From: Actinokineospora spheciospongiae
GTDB taxonomy: Bacteria; Actinomycetota; Actinomycetes; Mycobacteriales; Pseudonocardiaceae
NCBI RefSeq assembly: GCF_000564855.1
Contig: NZ_AYXG01000155.1
Location: 1 to 63,948, forward strand
Length of the DNA: 63,948 nucleotides
Direction: 5' to 3'
A program made the position numbers and the translations under genes. Below are positions 6,572 through 16,046 of the stretch, piece by piece (within the stretch, counting starts at the first letter, position 1; each line of letters opens with the position of its first letter). The notes under the pieces were generated by a model. The model searched no databases and had not been told where the DNA came from. It was given only the letters and a program-made list of their open reading frames with translations.

Positions 6572-9465
6572 CCGCTCGACTCCTCTCCGACCAACTGCAG
6601 GAACGCGTCTTCCAGGCGGCGCCTCGGCCCGGCCTGCTCGACCGCGACCCCGGCGCGCACCAGCGCCCCGAGCGCGGTGGAGCGGGGCACCCCGTCGGCG
6701 AGGTCGGCGTGCACCAGGTGCTCGCCCTCGACGGTCACCGCGTTGACCCCGGTGACCCCGCGCAGCGCCTCGGCGGCGGTGGCGGTGTCGTCGACCCGGA
6801 ACGTGGCCTCGCCGCCGCCCGCCACGATGTCCTCGACCTTCCCGGAGGCCACCAACCGGCCCCGGTGCATGACCACCACGTGGTCGCAGGTCTGCTCCAC
6901 CTCGGCGAGCAGGTGCGAGGACACCACGACCGTGCGGCCGGTGGCCGCGTAGCGCCGCAGCACCTCGCGCATCTGGTGGATCTGCGGCGGGTCGAGCCCG
7001 TTGGTCGGCTCGTCGAGCACCATCAGGTCCGGGAAGCCGAGCATCGCCTGCGCGATCGCCAGCCGCTGCCGCATCCCCTGGCTGTAGGTCTTCACCTTGC
7101 GCTCGACCGCGGCGCCGAGCCCGGCCACGTCCAGCGCCTCGTCGAAGTGCGCCTTCTGCACCGGGCGACCGGTCGCCGCCCAGTACAGCTCCAGGTTGGC
7201 CCGGCCGGACAGGTGCGGCAGGAAGCCCGCGCCCTCGACGAACGAGCCGATCCGCGACAGCACCGGGGCCCCGGAGCGGATCTTGTGCCCGAACACCCGG
7301 ATCTCCCCGGCGGTGGGCTGGATCAGCCCCATCAGCATCCGCAGCGTGGTCGTCTTGCCCGCGCCGTTGGGCCCCAGCAGACCCAGCACCTGCCCGCGCT
7401 GGACGGTGAACGACAGGTCGTCGACCGCCTTGAGCCCGCCCGGGTAGGACTTCGACAGGTTCTCGATCACCAGCGGCACCCCGGCCAGCTCCGGGTCGAG
7501 CTGGTCGGCCCGCTTGCGCCGCACCGCGCCCGCGACCACGGCCGCCGCGCAGACCAACAGCACCACCCCGATGCCCACGAGCGGGAACACCGGCACGGTG
7601 GTCGAGGAGCGGGTGCCCGCCACGACCGGCACGGCCAGCGCCGCGTCCCCGGCCAGCGAGACGCGGTAGCTCGCGGGCGCGGCCGGGGTGGCGTACGCCT
7701 GGTCGGTGGTGGTCACGGCCAGCTCCACCCGGTGGTCGGCCTCGACCGGCCGCACGATGCCCGGCAGCGACACGGTCACCTCCGCGGGCGACCCGTCGGC
7801 GGGCAGCGACGGCACCCGGAACGCCGAGACCGCCGAGCCGGGCAGCGTGCGGGTGCCGTCCGGGGCGACGTCGTAGAGCTTGGCGAACAGCACCGCCCCC
7901 TCCGGGGACGGCGGGGCGCCCGCGGGCGCGGCGACGCGCAGCCGCACCGTGCTCGCGCCCGAGATGAGCAACTGCTGGGTCTGCGGTTCGCTGGTGAACC
8001 GGGCCACCTGCCCGGGCAGGTCAACCGCGAGCCTGCCCGCCAGCCGGGAGGAACCGGAGATGAGCGAGCCGAACCCGGGCAGGCTGCTGATCGACGCCGG
8101 GTTGCCGCCCGGCGGGTTGACCACCACCTGCTCCGGGCCCGAGATCGGCAGCCGGGTGCGCGTGGTCGGCTGCCCACCGGTCAGACCGGGGTAGGCGTCG
8201 GTGGACACGGTGCGCACCGACGGGCTGCCCTGGGCGCGCAGCGCGCCCTCGACCGCGTACTCGAAACCCGTGCCGGGGTCGGTGCCCCGCCCGCGCAGGT
8301 GGAAGTCGAACCAGTCGGCGATCTGCCCGCGCAACTGCGCGCCCGGCCTGCCGCCGTCGTGCCCGCCGGTATACCAGACGACCTTGACCGGGGCGCCGTT
8401 CGCGCTGATCTGCCGGGCGTTCGCGTCGGCCTGGTCGAGGCCGAAGAGGGTGTCCTGCTCGCCCTGCACCAGCATCGTCGGCTGGGTGATGTCGCCGGTC
8501 ACCGCCGCCGGGGACACCGAGCGCAGCAGCTCGACCGTCCGCTGGTCGGCCCGGCCGGTGGTGGCGACCTGGGCGTAGGCGGCGCACACCGCGGCGGTGA
8601 ACCGCCCGCACGCGTCGCCGTCCGAGGCCGCACCGGAGCCGCCCCGCGCGGCGCCGGGGTCGGGCTGCGCCGCCCCCGCCGCGGCGGCCGGGTCGGCGGT
8701 GCCCACCGCGCCGCCGGAGGAGCCGTCGTCCTCGGAACCGGGTTCGGTGGCCTCGGCACCGGGACTGCCCAGCCCGCCGCCGCCGAGCCCGGCGGAGAAG
8801 AAGATGCCCGCCCAGGAGCGCTTGAACACGCCGTCTGCCTGGTACGGGTTGGCCGCCGGGGACTGCGCCGCGGTCCCGGTCGTCGCCGAGTTGGGCAGCA
8901 GCGCCTGGCCGAGGTCGTTGTAGGTGATCACCGGTGCCAGCGAGTCGACCCGCTTGTCGGTGCCCGCGAGCAGCAGCGACAGCGCCCCGCCGTAGGAACC
9001 GCCGGTCACCCCGACCACCGGGTCGTCCGCACTGGTCTTGCTCACCTCCGGTTGCCCGGCCAGCCAACTGACCAGCCCGCTCGCGTCGGCGACCTCGAAG
9101 TCGCGCGCGTTGAGGCCGATCTCGCCCTCGCTGCGGCCGAAGCCGCGGGCGGACCAGGCGAGCGCGACGAAGCCGCGGCGGGCGAACTCGCGGGCGTCGG
9201 CGTCGACGCTGTCCTTGCTCCCGCCGAAGCCGTGGGCCACCATCACCACCGGGGCGGGCGTGGTCTCCGGCAGGTAGAGGGTGGTGTCGATCTTCACCGG
9301 CTGATCCCGGTCCGGACCGCTGAGCAGCTCGACGAACGCGTCCCGGGTGGACACCGGTGCCTCGGAGTCGCCGCGGTTGAGCCAGACGATGCCGGCTGCG
9401 GCGAGAACGAGGACGACGGCGGCGACGACCACCTGACGCGTGCGGAGGCGGGGAATCCTGAGCAC
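6568..9465 (-). CDS. fused secreted-type alpha/beta hydrolase (S15-like) and ABC ATPase
   Basis: From the GTG at 9465 the product has about 965 residues. A signal-anchor helix (RQVVVAAVVLVLAAAGIVWL) leads an S15/CocE-type alpha/beta hydrolase. This has the nucleophile in GGSYGG (Ser about 157), a GGHDGG histidine and a jelly-roll-like C-part. A second membrane helix (about 625-648) is followed by a complete ABC ATPase: Walker A GPNGAGKT near 698, YSQGMRQRLAIAQAM signature, VLDEPTNGLD. The hydrolase would be outside and the ATPase inside. The next gene is its permease. A longer start (ATG at 9580) stays in frame; neither start has a strong ribosome site. Likely an export system coupled to cell-surface hydrolysis, which is inference. 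Confidence 0.85.
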   Translation of the reverse strand: MLRIPRLRTRQVVVAAVVLVLAAAGIVWLNRGDSEAPVSTRDAFVELLSGPDRDQPVKIDTTLYLPETTPAPVVMVAHGFGGSKDSVDADAREFARRGFVALAWSARGFGRSEGEIGLNARDFEVADASGLVSWLAGQPEVSKTSADDPVVGVTGGSYGGALSLLLAGTDKRVDSLAPVITYNDLGQALLPNSATTGTAAQSPAANPYQADGVFKRSWAGIFFSAGLGGGGLGSPGAEATEPGSEDDGSSGGAVGTADPAAAAGAAQPDPGAARGGSGAASDGDACGRFTAAVCAAYAQVATTGRADQRTVELLRSVSPAAVTGDITQPTMLVQGEQDTLFGLDQADANARQISANGAPVKVVWYTGGHDGGRPGAQLRGQIADWFDFHLRGRGTDPGTGFEYAVEGALRAQGSPSVRTVSTDAYPGLTGGQPTTRTRLPISGPEQVVVNPPGGNPASISSLPGFGSLISGSSRLAGRLAVDLPGQVARFTSEPQTQQLLISGASTVRLRVAAPAGAPPSPEGAVLFAKLYDVAPDGTRTLPGSAVSAFRVPSLPADGSPAEVTVSLPGIVRPVEADHRVELAVTTTDQAYATPAAPASYRVSLAGDAALAVPVVAGTRSSTTVPVFPLVGIGVVLLVCAAAVVAGAVRRKRADQLDPELAGVPLVIENLSKSYPGGLKAVDDLSFTVQRGQVLGLLGPNGAGKTTTLRMLMGLIQPTAGEIRVFGHKIRSGAPVLSRIGSFVEGAGFLPHLSGRANLELYWAATGRPVQKAHFDEALDVAGLGAAVERKVKTYSQGMRQRLAIAQAMLGFPDLMVLDEPTNGLDPPQIHQMREVLRRYAATGRTVVVSSHLLAEVEQTCDHVVVMHRGRLVASGKVEDIVAGGGEATFRVDDTATAAEALRGVTGVNAVTVEGEHLVHADLADGVPRSTALGALVRAGVAVEQAGPRRRLEDAFLQLVGEESSG

Positions 9466-9661
9466 GTCACGGACGGTATCCGCCGGTTCCTGAGAGACCT
9501 CCCAGCGGGTGTGCGCCCGCCACGGATGGCCGCCGCCGCGGTGTCGGAGCGCACCGCCCACCCGGGGTGGTTGCTCCATTCCCCGGGATGTGACGAACGG
9601 CGCCCCGCCCCGAGTGGTGCTCATCGGTGCCTGCGTGGAGAATCGCCCAGGCAAGATGTGT

Positions 9662-9775
9662 CGGAGGGGAGTATTCCTTCGCACCGGCTCCGTCAGCACG
9701 GCCTCCCGCGGGGGGCCCGGGGTCGGTGGTCGACGTGTCCCCCGCGTGGTGGCGCATCGACGGAAGAGACCTCCG
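9662..9775 (+). ncRNA. yybP-ykoY manganese riboswitch
   Basis: The RNA 5' of terC carries the conserved pieces of this class in order: GGGGAGTA (9666-9673), CGTCAGCACG (9691-9700), GCATCGACGG (9753-9762) and GAAGAGACCTCC (9763-9774). The outer stem pairs CGGAGG (9662-9667) with CCTCCG (9770-9775), six of six. The class binds Mn2+ and commonly controls TerC/Alx and MntP exporters, which fits the gene 36 bases downstream. The riboswitch end is close to the ribosome site GGAGGA, so control at translation start is plausible. Confidence 0.85.
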
Positions 9776-9811
9776 GTGTCGGCGTGTGCCCGAAACCGGA
9801 GGAATTGACCC

Positions 9812-10861
9812 ATGTTCGTACCCCTGTGGGTATGGCTCGCCACCATCGGCGGCCTGCTCGTCCTGCTCGCGATCGACCTCGTGATCGTCGACCGCAAGCC
9901 CCACGAGGTCACCGTGGGTGAGGCGGGCCGGTGGGTGGCGTTCTACGTCGCCTGCGCGGTGGCCTTCGGCGCGGGCGTGTGGATCTTCTCGGGCGGCACC
10001 TACGCCGGTGAGTTCTTCAGCGGCTACATCACCGAGTACTCGCTCTCGGTGGACAACCTGTTCATCTTCCTGATCATCATGTCCGCCTTCGCCGTCCCGA
10101 AGATCCACCAGCACAAGGTGCTGCTGGTCGGGATCGTGCTGGCGCTGGTGATGCGCGGCGTGTTCATCGCCGTCGGCGCCGTGGCCATCGCCCGGTTCAG
10201 CTGGGTGTTCTACATCTTCGGCATCTTCCTCATCTACACCGCCGTCAAGCTCTCCCGCGAGGGCCTCGGCGAGGACGAGGAGTACGAGGAGAACGCGATG
10301 ACCCGCTTCGCGCGCCGCATCCTGCCGGTCACCGACAAGTACCACGGCGGCGCGACCACGGTGAAGCTCGACGGCAAGCGGTTCTTCACCCCGATGTTCA
10401 TCGTCATGGTCGCCATCGGCACCGCCGACCTGCTCTTCGCCGTCGACTCCATCCCGGCGATCTTCGGCCTGACCCAGGAGCCGTTCCTGGTCTTCGCCGC
10501 CAACGCCTTCGCCCTGATGGGCCTGCGGCAGCTCTACTTCCTGCTCGGCGGGCTGCTGCGCAAGCTGGTCTACCTGCCCATCGGCCTCGCGGTGATCCTG
10601 GCGTTCATCGGCGTGAAGCTGGTGCTGGAGGCGCTGCACACCAACTCGCTGTCGTTCCTCAACGGCGGCGAGCCGGTGCCGGTGCCGGTGATCGGCACCG
10701 TGTTCTCACTGGTCGTCATTGTCGGCGTGCTGACCGTCACCACCGTCGCCAGCATCATCAAGAGCAGGCGCGACGAGGCCAGGGGCGTCGAACCCTCGCC
10801 GCTGCCCGCCGGGGACAGCACCGGGGACGAGGTCGAGGAGAGCGCCCGGCACCAGGGCTGA
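9812..10861 (+). CDS. TerC-family membrane protein, probable manganese exporter
   Basis: A 349-residue polytopic protein with the TerC/Alx pattern: EYSLSVDNLFIFLIIMSAF near 75-95, and GTADLLFAVDSIPAIFGLTQEPFLVFAANAFALMGLRQLYF near 200-240. The paired Asp/Asn-containing helices (SVDN, AVDS) are the presumed metal path. Starts at ATG 9812 with GGAGGA 8 bases upstream. The yybP-ykoY element in its leader supports Mn2+-induced expression and a role in Mn2+ efflux or metallation of exported proteins. The last 35 residues are hydrophilic. Confidence 0.9.
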   Translation: MFVPLWVWLATIGGLLVLLAIDLVIVDRKPHEVTVGEAGRWVAFYVACAVAFGAGVWIFSGGTYAGEFFSGYITEYSLSVDNLFIFLIIMSAFAVPKIHQHKVLLVGIVLALVMRGVFIAVGAVAIARFSWVFYIFGIFLIYTAVKLSREGLGEDEEYEENAMTRFARRILPVTDKYHGGATTVKLDGKRFFTPMFIVMVAIGTADLLFAVDSIPAIFGLTQEPFLVFAANAFALMGLRQLYFLLGGLLRKLVYLPIGLAVILAFIGVKLVLEALHTNSLSFLNGGEPVPVPVIGTVFSLVVIVGVLTVTTVASIIKSRRDEARGVEPSPLPAGDSTGDEVEESARHQG

Positions 10862-10936
10862 CCGGCGCACTTCTGTGGACGACTGGGAATAACCGACGGT
10901 CCTGGTCCACGACAGGTGTCGGGTAACGTCGTCGCG

Positions 10937-12865
10937 GTGCGTGCTGAGGACATCGAACTGCTGGCCACGCCCGGTACACCCGCGCTGAGCGGGGACTTCC
11001 TGCTCGTCTCGGTGACCGCGCCGGACCTGGCGGACAACACCTACCGCGGCGGTCTGCACCGGGTCGCGCTCGACGGCGGCCCGGTGCGCCCGTTCACCAG
11101 GGGCTTCCGCGACACCGCCCCGGTGGTGTCGCCGGACGGCGCGGCGGTGGCGTTCCTGCGCGCGGAGTCGGCGGACGCGCCTGCCCAACTGCACGTCATC
11201 GCGGTCGACGGCGGTGAGGCGCGCAGGCTGACCGGGCTGCCGATGGGCGCGGGCGCCCCGGTGTGGTCGCCGGACTCGCGGCGGATCGCGTTCACCGCCA
11301 GGGTTCCCGAGGCGGGCCGCTACGGCACCGCCACCCCGGACGGCGCCGAGCACCCCGCCCCCGCCGACGAGGCGCCGCGGCGGATCACCCGCCTGGACTA
11401 CCGGCTCGACGACGTGGGCTTCCTGCTGGACCGGGCGCCGCAGTTGTTCGTCGTCGACGTCGACGGCGGCGAGCCGGTCCGGCTGACCGAGGGCCTGGCC
11501 GACCCGTCCGGGCCCGCCTGGGCGCCCTCGGGCGAGCACCTGGTGGTGTCGGCCAAGCGGGACTGGGGCGCGGCCGACACGCTGCGCCGCGACATCTACG
11601 CCGTCCCGGTGGAGGGTGGGGCGCCGGTGCTGGTGGCCAGGGCGGCGGGCACGGTGGAGTACCCGCTGGCCGTGGCCGAGGACATGGTGGTCTACCTCGG
11701 CGACGACTTCCCCGGAACCGAGGCGGTGGCCCGCAACACCGGGGTGTGGGCGGTGCCGCTGCGGCTGGACGGCGTCCCCGGCGAGCCGCGCAGGCTGACC
11801 GACCCGGAGACCGTGGACTGCGAGGGGCCCGCCCCGCTGGTCACCGGGGACGGCGTGCTGGTGTGCGTGCGCAACCGGGGCGCGGTCGAGCTGCGCCGGG
11901 TCCCGGTGGCCGCCGACGGCGCGACGCTGTCGGAGCTGGCGCTGCTGGCGGGTGAGCAGGCGGTGGTGCGGGGCTTCGCCGCCGACGGCGACCGGGTCGT
12001 CTGCACGGTGTCCACCTGGGACACCGCGGGCGAACTGGTGCTGGTGACCGGCGACGAGACCTGCACGCTGACCGACTTCGGCGCCCCGCTGCGAGCGACG
12101 GGGCTGCGGCCGGTGGTGGAGATCAAGGCCTCGGCGCCCGACGGCTACGCCACCCACGGCTGGCTGGTGCTGCCAGAGGGGGAGGGCCCGCACCCGGTGC
12201 TGCTGGCCGTGCACGGCGGCCCGTTCATGTACTACGGCTGGGGCCTCTACGACGAGGCGCAGGTCTACGCCGACGCGGGCTACGCGGTCGTGCTGCCGAA
12301 CCCGCGCGGGTCGGCGGGCTACGGCGAGCGGCACGGCCGGGCCATCGTCGGCGCCATGGGCACGGTCGACGCGGTGGACGTGCTGGCCGTGCTGGACGCC
12401 GTCCTGGACCGCCCGGACCTCGACGCCGACCGGGTCGGGGTGATGGGCGGGTCCTACGGCGGGTGGATGACCGGCTGGCTGGCCGCCCACCACGGCGAGC
12501 GGTTCACCGCGGCGTGGAGCGAGCGGGCGGTCAACTCCTGGGAGTCGTTCGTCGGCTCGTCCGACATCGGCTGGTGGTTCGCCGAGGCCTACTGCGGGCA
12601 GGGGGCGGCGGCGCTGGCGGCGCAGAGCCCGCTGACCCACGCCGACGCCATCACCATCCCGTTCGCCGTCGTCCACTCCGAACAGGACTGGCGCTGCCCG
12701 GTGGAGCAGGCCCAGCGGATGTTCGTCGCGCTGCGCCGCAACGGCGTGGACGCCGAGTTGATCCTCTTCCCCGGTGAGGGCCACGAGCTGACCCGCTCGG
12801 GTTCGCCCCGCCACCGCGCCCAGCGCTTCGCCACCGTCCTGGACTGGTGGGCGCGGCACCTGTGA
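10937..12865 (+). CDS. S9 (prolyl oligopeptidase) family peptidase
   Basis: About 642 residues: an N-terminal seven-blade-type beta-propeller (about 1-395, with WSPDSRRIAF and VSPDGAAVAF blade motifs) and a C-terminal alpha/beta hydrolase. The triad is visible: Ser506 in GGSYGG, Asp584 in SEQDWRCP, His616 in GEGHE. It fits the acylaminoacyl-peptidase/dipeptidyl-peptidase-like branch, a cytoplasmic enzyme acting on small peptides. A TAACGT -10 box ends eight bases before the GTG, so the message is probably leaderless; this decided the start over the GTG at 10916. Confidence 0.88.
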   Translation: MRAEDIELLATPGTPALSGDFLLVSVTAPDLADNTYRGGLHRVALDGGPVRPFTRGFRDTAPVVSPDGAAVAFLRAESADAPAQLHVIAVDGGEARRLTGLPMGAGAPVWSPDSRRIAFTARVPEAGRYGTATPDGAEHPAPADEAPRRITRLDYRLDDVGFLLDRAPQLFVVDVDGGEPVRLTEGLADPSGPAWAPSGEHLVVSAKRDWGAADTLRRDIYAVPVEGGAPVLVARAAGTVEYPLAVAEDMVVYLGDDFPGTEAVARNTGVWAVPLRLDGVPGEPRRLTDPETVDCEGPAPLVTGDGVLVCVRNRGAVELRRVPVAADGATLSELALLAGEQAVVRGFAADGDRVVCTVSTWDTAGELVLVTGDETCTLTDFGAPLRATGLRPVVEIKASAPDGYATHGWLVLPEGEGPHPVLLAVHGGPFMYYGWGLYDEAQVYADAGYAVVLPNPRGSAGYGERHGRAIVGAMGTVDAVDVLAVLDAVLDRPDLDADRVGVMGGSYGGWMTGWLAAHHGERFTAAWSERAVNSWESFVGSSDIGWWFAEAYCGQGAAALAAQSPLTHADAITIPFAVVHSEQDWRCPVEQAQRMFVALRRNGVDAELILFPGEGHELTRSGSPRHRAQRFATVLDWWARHL

Positions 12866-12874
12866 GCCCGGTCG

Positions 12875-12903
12875 CCCGGCCCCGGGAAAGCACCGGGGCC
12901 GGG
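12875..12903 (+). terminator. hairpin terminator after the S9 peptidase gene
   Basis: A perfect 11-bp stem (CCCGGCCCCGG / CCGGGGCCGGG) with a 7-base loop, ten bases after the stop codon. No T-run follows, as is common in high-GC actinomycetes. The rest of the space to 13088 holds no gene. Confidence 0.65.
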
Positions 12904-13088
12904 CGGCGGCAAAGGCAATGGGTTCCGGATGTGCGGATGATCGACGAAGAGACCACGATCGGGTTTCCGGAAGTGGGAACGGGCCGCACAGTGGCGATGA
13001 TCACTGCCGGAAATGTCGCACCGCTGTAACCTCGATTTCGCACAGTCCCCCGGTCGGGGTCACTCGATAAGGTGAATACGGGTGAGCG

Positions 13089-13523
13089 TTAAATCGCCGT
13101 GAAAGCACCGTCCACTTCGGATTGGGGTACCATCGGGTCCGGCGTCAGCGCGAACACCGGGCCGGTGCTGCCGACGAGCGCGCAGGCGTTGGGGAATGCG
13201 CGGTCGAAGGTGATCGGCCGCCCCCGCCAGTGACCGGCGGCCGAAGCCTGGACCGGGGCGTACTCCAGCGTGCACGCCTGCGCGGTGTTCACCTGCAGGG
13301 CTGAGAGGTCTCCTTCCACCTGGGTCAAGGCCGCGCAGGCCGCGTTCGCCGCGGGGTGGTTGCCCCCGGTCGGACCGCAGCGCAGCTCGGCGGTGGTGGT
13401 GCGCCCCCCGGCGTCGGTGACGGAGAGCGCGATCCGCGTCTGCGGCGCCTCGGGGGCCGGTCCTGGGGTCGGGGCCGCGGCCGCGAGGGCCGCGACGAGG
13501 GCGGTCAGCGTGATTGAGAACAT
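13089..13523 (-). CDS. secreted subtilisin-inhibitor-like (SSI) protease inhibitor
   Basis: 144 residues with an N-terminal signal peptide (FSITLTALVAALAAAAPTPG), then the SSI landmarks LRCGPTGGNHPAANAACAAL, CTLEYAPV, GRPITFDRAFPNAC and GPVFAL. All four expected cysteines are present. SSI proteins block extracellular subtilisin- and trypsin-type serine proteases. An AGGAG site precedes the ATG at 13523. The reactive-site loop lies around CTLEYAPVQ, just before the ASAAGHWRG segment. Stands alone, with an upstream IS remnant on the other side. Confidence 0.9.
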   Translation of the reverse strand: MFSITLTALVAALAAAAPTPGPAPEAPQTRIALSVTDAGGRTTTAELRCGPTGGNHPAANAACAALTQVEGDLSALQVNTAQACTLEYAPVQASAAGHWRGRPITFDRAFPNACALVGSTGPVFALTPDPMVPQSEVDGAFTAI

Positions 13524-13723
13524 GTCGACACTCCTGCTCGAAGATCGGTTTCCGGGCCGAATGGGGTAACCGGGGAAACCGCGCCCGGTCGCGCAGGTGG
13601 CGCCGGGGTGAAACGAGCGTAGGACGCGGCGAATCTTTTTGCGTCCCGGGGGCTCTGGCGCTGGGGCCGTGCCCGATGCTATTCATGTCGCCGCACTGGT
13701 CGACAAGATCGACAGGTTCATTA

Positions 13724-14797
13724 CTTCCTTAGTGCGCTGGTGCAACATCGGGTTGAGAGGTCCATTGGTGGGCGGAATGACACGTGCGGCCAAAGCCGCG
13801 CGCGACCGGTTGTCCGACCGGGTGGCGATCGGGATGCTGATCGAGGCGTTCCCGCCCGCCGAGGTCGACGCCGCGATCGACGCGGCCGGGGTCCGCGAAC
13901 AACGGTCCCGGTCGCTGCCCGCCCGCACGATGGTCTACTTCACCCTGGCGCTGTGGCTCTTCGGCGGCGCGGGCTACGACGCGGTGCTGGCCCGGCTCAC
14001 CGCCGGGATGCGCTGGGCGGGGGTGCCGCTGGGCAAGCGCTCGGCGCCGAGCACCGGTTCGATCACCAAGGCGCGCAAGCGGCTCGGCCCCGAGGTGATG
14101 CGCAGGCTGCTGCAGGGCCGCGCGCTCGCCGACCGCGCGGCCGACGAGCGCTCCGGCCGGGCCGCCGACGAGCGCTGGCGCGGGCTGCGGGTGTGCACCC
14201 TCGACGGCGGCGCCGTCTCCGTCGCCGACACCCCGGCCAACCTCGCCGCCTTCGGCGGGCCGGACGTGTGGCTGTCGGTGCTCGCCTCACCCGGGCGGGG
14301 GGTGCTGGTCGACGTGGGCGTCGGCACCGCCCCCGACGACCCCGGCCGGTCCGTGCTCGACGCGCTCACCCCCGGCACCCTGGTCGTCTCGCACCGACCC
14401 GGGCGCGCCCAGGACCTCTGGCACACCGCCGCGGAGGTCGGCGCCGACCTGCTCTGGTGCCCGCGCCCGTCCGTCGCGCTGCCCCGGCTGCAACCCCTCC
14501 CGGACGGGACGTTCCTGTCCCGGCTGGTCCCCGACCACGACCCGCTGGCCTCGTCGGTGGCGGTGCGGGTGCTGGAGGTGCCGGACGCGGTGCTGGTGAC
14601 CACGCTGCTCGACCCGGAGCAGGCCCCGGTGGCGGAGCTGGCCGCGCTGCACCGCGGCCGGTGGCGGTTCGAGGCGCTGTTCGACACCCTGGAGACCGGT
14701 CCGGTGACCCTGCGGTCGCAGGACCCCGACGGGGTGACCCAGGAGCTGTGGGCGATGCTCTGCGTGTACCAGGCGGCCCGCCCCTGGCGTAAGGAAG
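13724..14797 (+). mobile_element. degenerate IS4-family insertion sequence
   Basis: A transposase reading frame is bracketed by the short inverted repeat CTTCCTTA (13724-13731) / TAAGGAAG (14790-14797). No target duplication is evident. The left flank is less GC-rich than the surroundings. The reading frame runs past the right repeat, so the real right end may be deleted; boundaries are tentative. Confidence 0.5.
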
Positions 14798-14886
14798 CGG
14801 CAAGCCAGGTTTCCGCGTCGGAGGACTCGCCCAGTACCGCGCAGAATCCCACGCCCCGCCGGAGCACCATGGTGGACTTGGCTTAG
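13768..14886 (+). pseudogene. IS4-type transposase, C-terminally truncated and probably inactive
   Basis: The N-terminal IS4 domain is clear (DRVAIGMLIEAFPPAEVDAAI ... RSLPARTMVYFTLALWLF), as are the first catalytic aspartate (LDGGAVSVADTPAN) and the glutamate helix (HRGRWRFEALFDTLE ... TQELWAMLCVYQAAR). Two faults stand out. The usual LLLADRGF segment with the second Asp reads VVSHRPGRAQDLW, so the Asp is a His. After VYQAAR the normal C-terminal helices are replaced by about 30 unrelated residues. Start taken as GTG 13768 after GAGAGG; ATG 13777 is also possible. Likely a fossil. Confidence 0.7.
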
Positions 14887-14932
14887 CGGCGCGGCGGGCG
14901 GCGCGGTGCCGGTGCGGCGGGAGGATGGACCC

Positions 14933-15985
14933 ATGGCGGACGAGACCAGGGTGGCGGTCATCGGTTACGGCTTGGCGGGCAGCGCCTTCCACGCCCCCTT
15001 CGTCGACGCGGTCGACGGCCTGCGGGTCACCGCTGTCGTCACCGGCGACCCGGAACGCGCCGCGACCGCCCGCGACCGCCACCCGGACGTCGTGGTGCAC
15101 CCGTCGGTCGACGAGCTGTGGCGGCACGCGGACGACGTCGACCTGGTCGTCGTCGCCTCGCCCAACCGGTTCCACGTCGAGCAGGCCACCGCCGCGCTGG
15201 AGGTGGGCCTGCACGTCGTGGTGGACAAGCCGGTGGCCGCGACCGCCCGCGGGGTGCGCGCGCTGGGGGAGCTGGCGAAGCAGACCGGGAAGGTGCTGAC
15301 GGCCTTCCAGAACCGCCGCTGGGACGGCGACTTCCTGACCGTGCGCAAGCTCGTCGAGGACGGCACCCTCGGCCAGGTGGGCCGGTTCGAGTCCCGCTTC
15401 GAGCGCGGCGCCAAGGCGGTCCGCTCCGCCTGGCGCGCCAGCCCGGACCCCGCCGACATGGCCAACATCCTCTACGACCTGGGCACCCACCTGGCCGACC
15501 AGGCGATCGTGCTGTTCGGCCGCCCGGTGACGGTGTACGCCGAGACCCGGGCGCCGCGGCCGGAGGTGCGGGTCGCCGAGGACGCCACCATCCTGCTCAC
15601 CCACGAGGGCGGTGTCCGGTCGTACCTGCGGGCCAGCAACGTGACCATGCCGGTGACCCCGCGCTTCGCCGTGGCCGGTGGGACCGCGGGGTACCGGTGC
15701 TGGGGCTTGGACCCGCAGGAAGCCGCCTCCCGCGCGGGAACCCCGCCGACGGCCGAGGGCTTCGGCGTCTACGGCGAGGACCGCTGGGGCACTTTGACGA
15801 CTCCCGACGGCGAGACTGTCGTCCCCACTGTGGATGGTGACTACCTCGCGTTCTACCGCGGGGTTCGCGACTGCGTGCGCGGCGACGGGCCGCCGCCGGT
15901 CGCGGTGGCCGAGTCGATCGCGCTGACCGAGACCATCGAGGCGGCGATCCGCTCGGCGGCGAGCGGGAAGCCGGTCGCCCTGTAG
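14933..15985 (+). CDS. Gfo/Idh/MocA-family oxidoreductase
   Basis: 350 residues. The N-terminal Rossmann fold has VAVIGYGLAGSAFHAPF and the family motif VVDKPVA near 96-102 (catalytic Lys of the EKP-type motif). The C-terminal alpha/beta substrate domain includes FQNRRWDGDFLTVRKLV and DLGTHLADQA. Such enzymes oxidise or reduce sugars, inositols or dihydrodiols with NAD(P). GGGAGGA precedes ATG 14933. The gene directly follows the IS remnant and stands alone; substrate unknown. Confidence 0.88.
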   Translation: MADETRVAVIGYGLAGSAFHAPFVDAVDGLRVTAVVTGDPERAATARDRHPDVVVHPSVDELWRHADDVDLVVVASPNRFHVEQATAALEVGLHVVVDKPVAATARGVRALGELAKQTGKVLTAFQNRRWDGDFLTVRKLVEDGTLGQVGRFESRFERGAKAVRSAWRASPDPADMANILYDLGTHLADQAIVLFGRPVTVYAETRAPRPEVRVAEDATILLTHEGGVRSYLRASNVTMPVTPRFAVAGGTAGYRCWGLDPQEAASRAGTPPTAEGFGVYGEDRWGTLTTPDGETVVPTVDGDYLAFYRGVRDCVRGDGPPPVAVAESIALTETIEAAIRSAASGKPVAL

Positions 15986-16046
15986 CGGCCCCGCTTCCGG
16001 GTGGCCCGGCTCTCCCCGGGGTGTGGGCTTCCGGGGGAGTGGGTAG

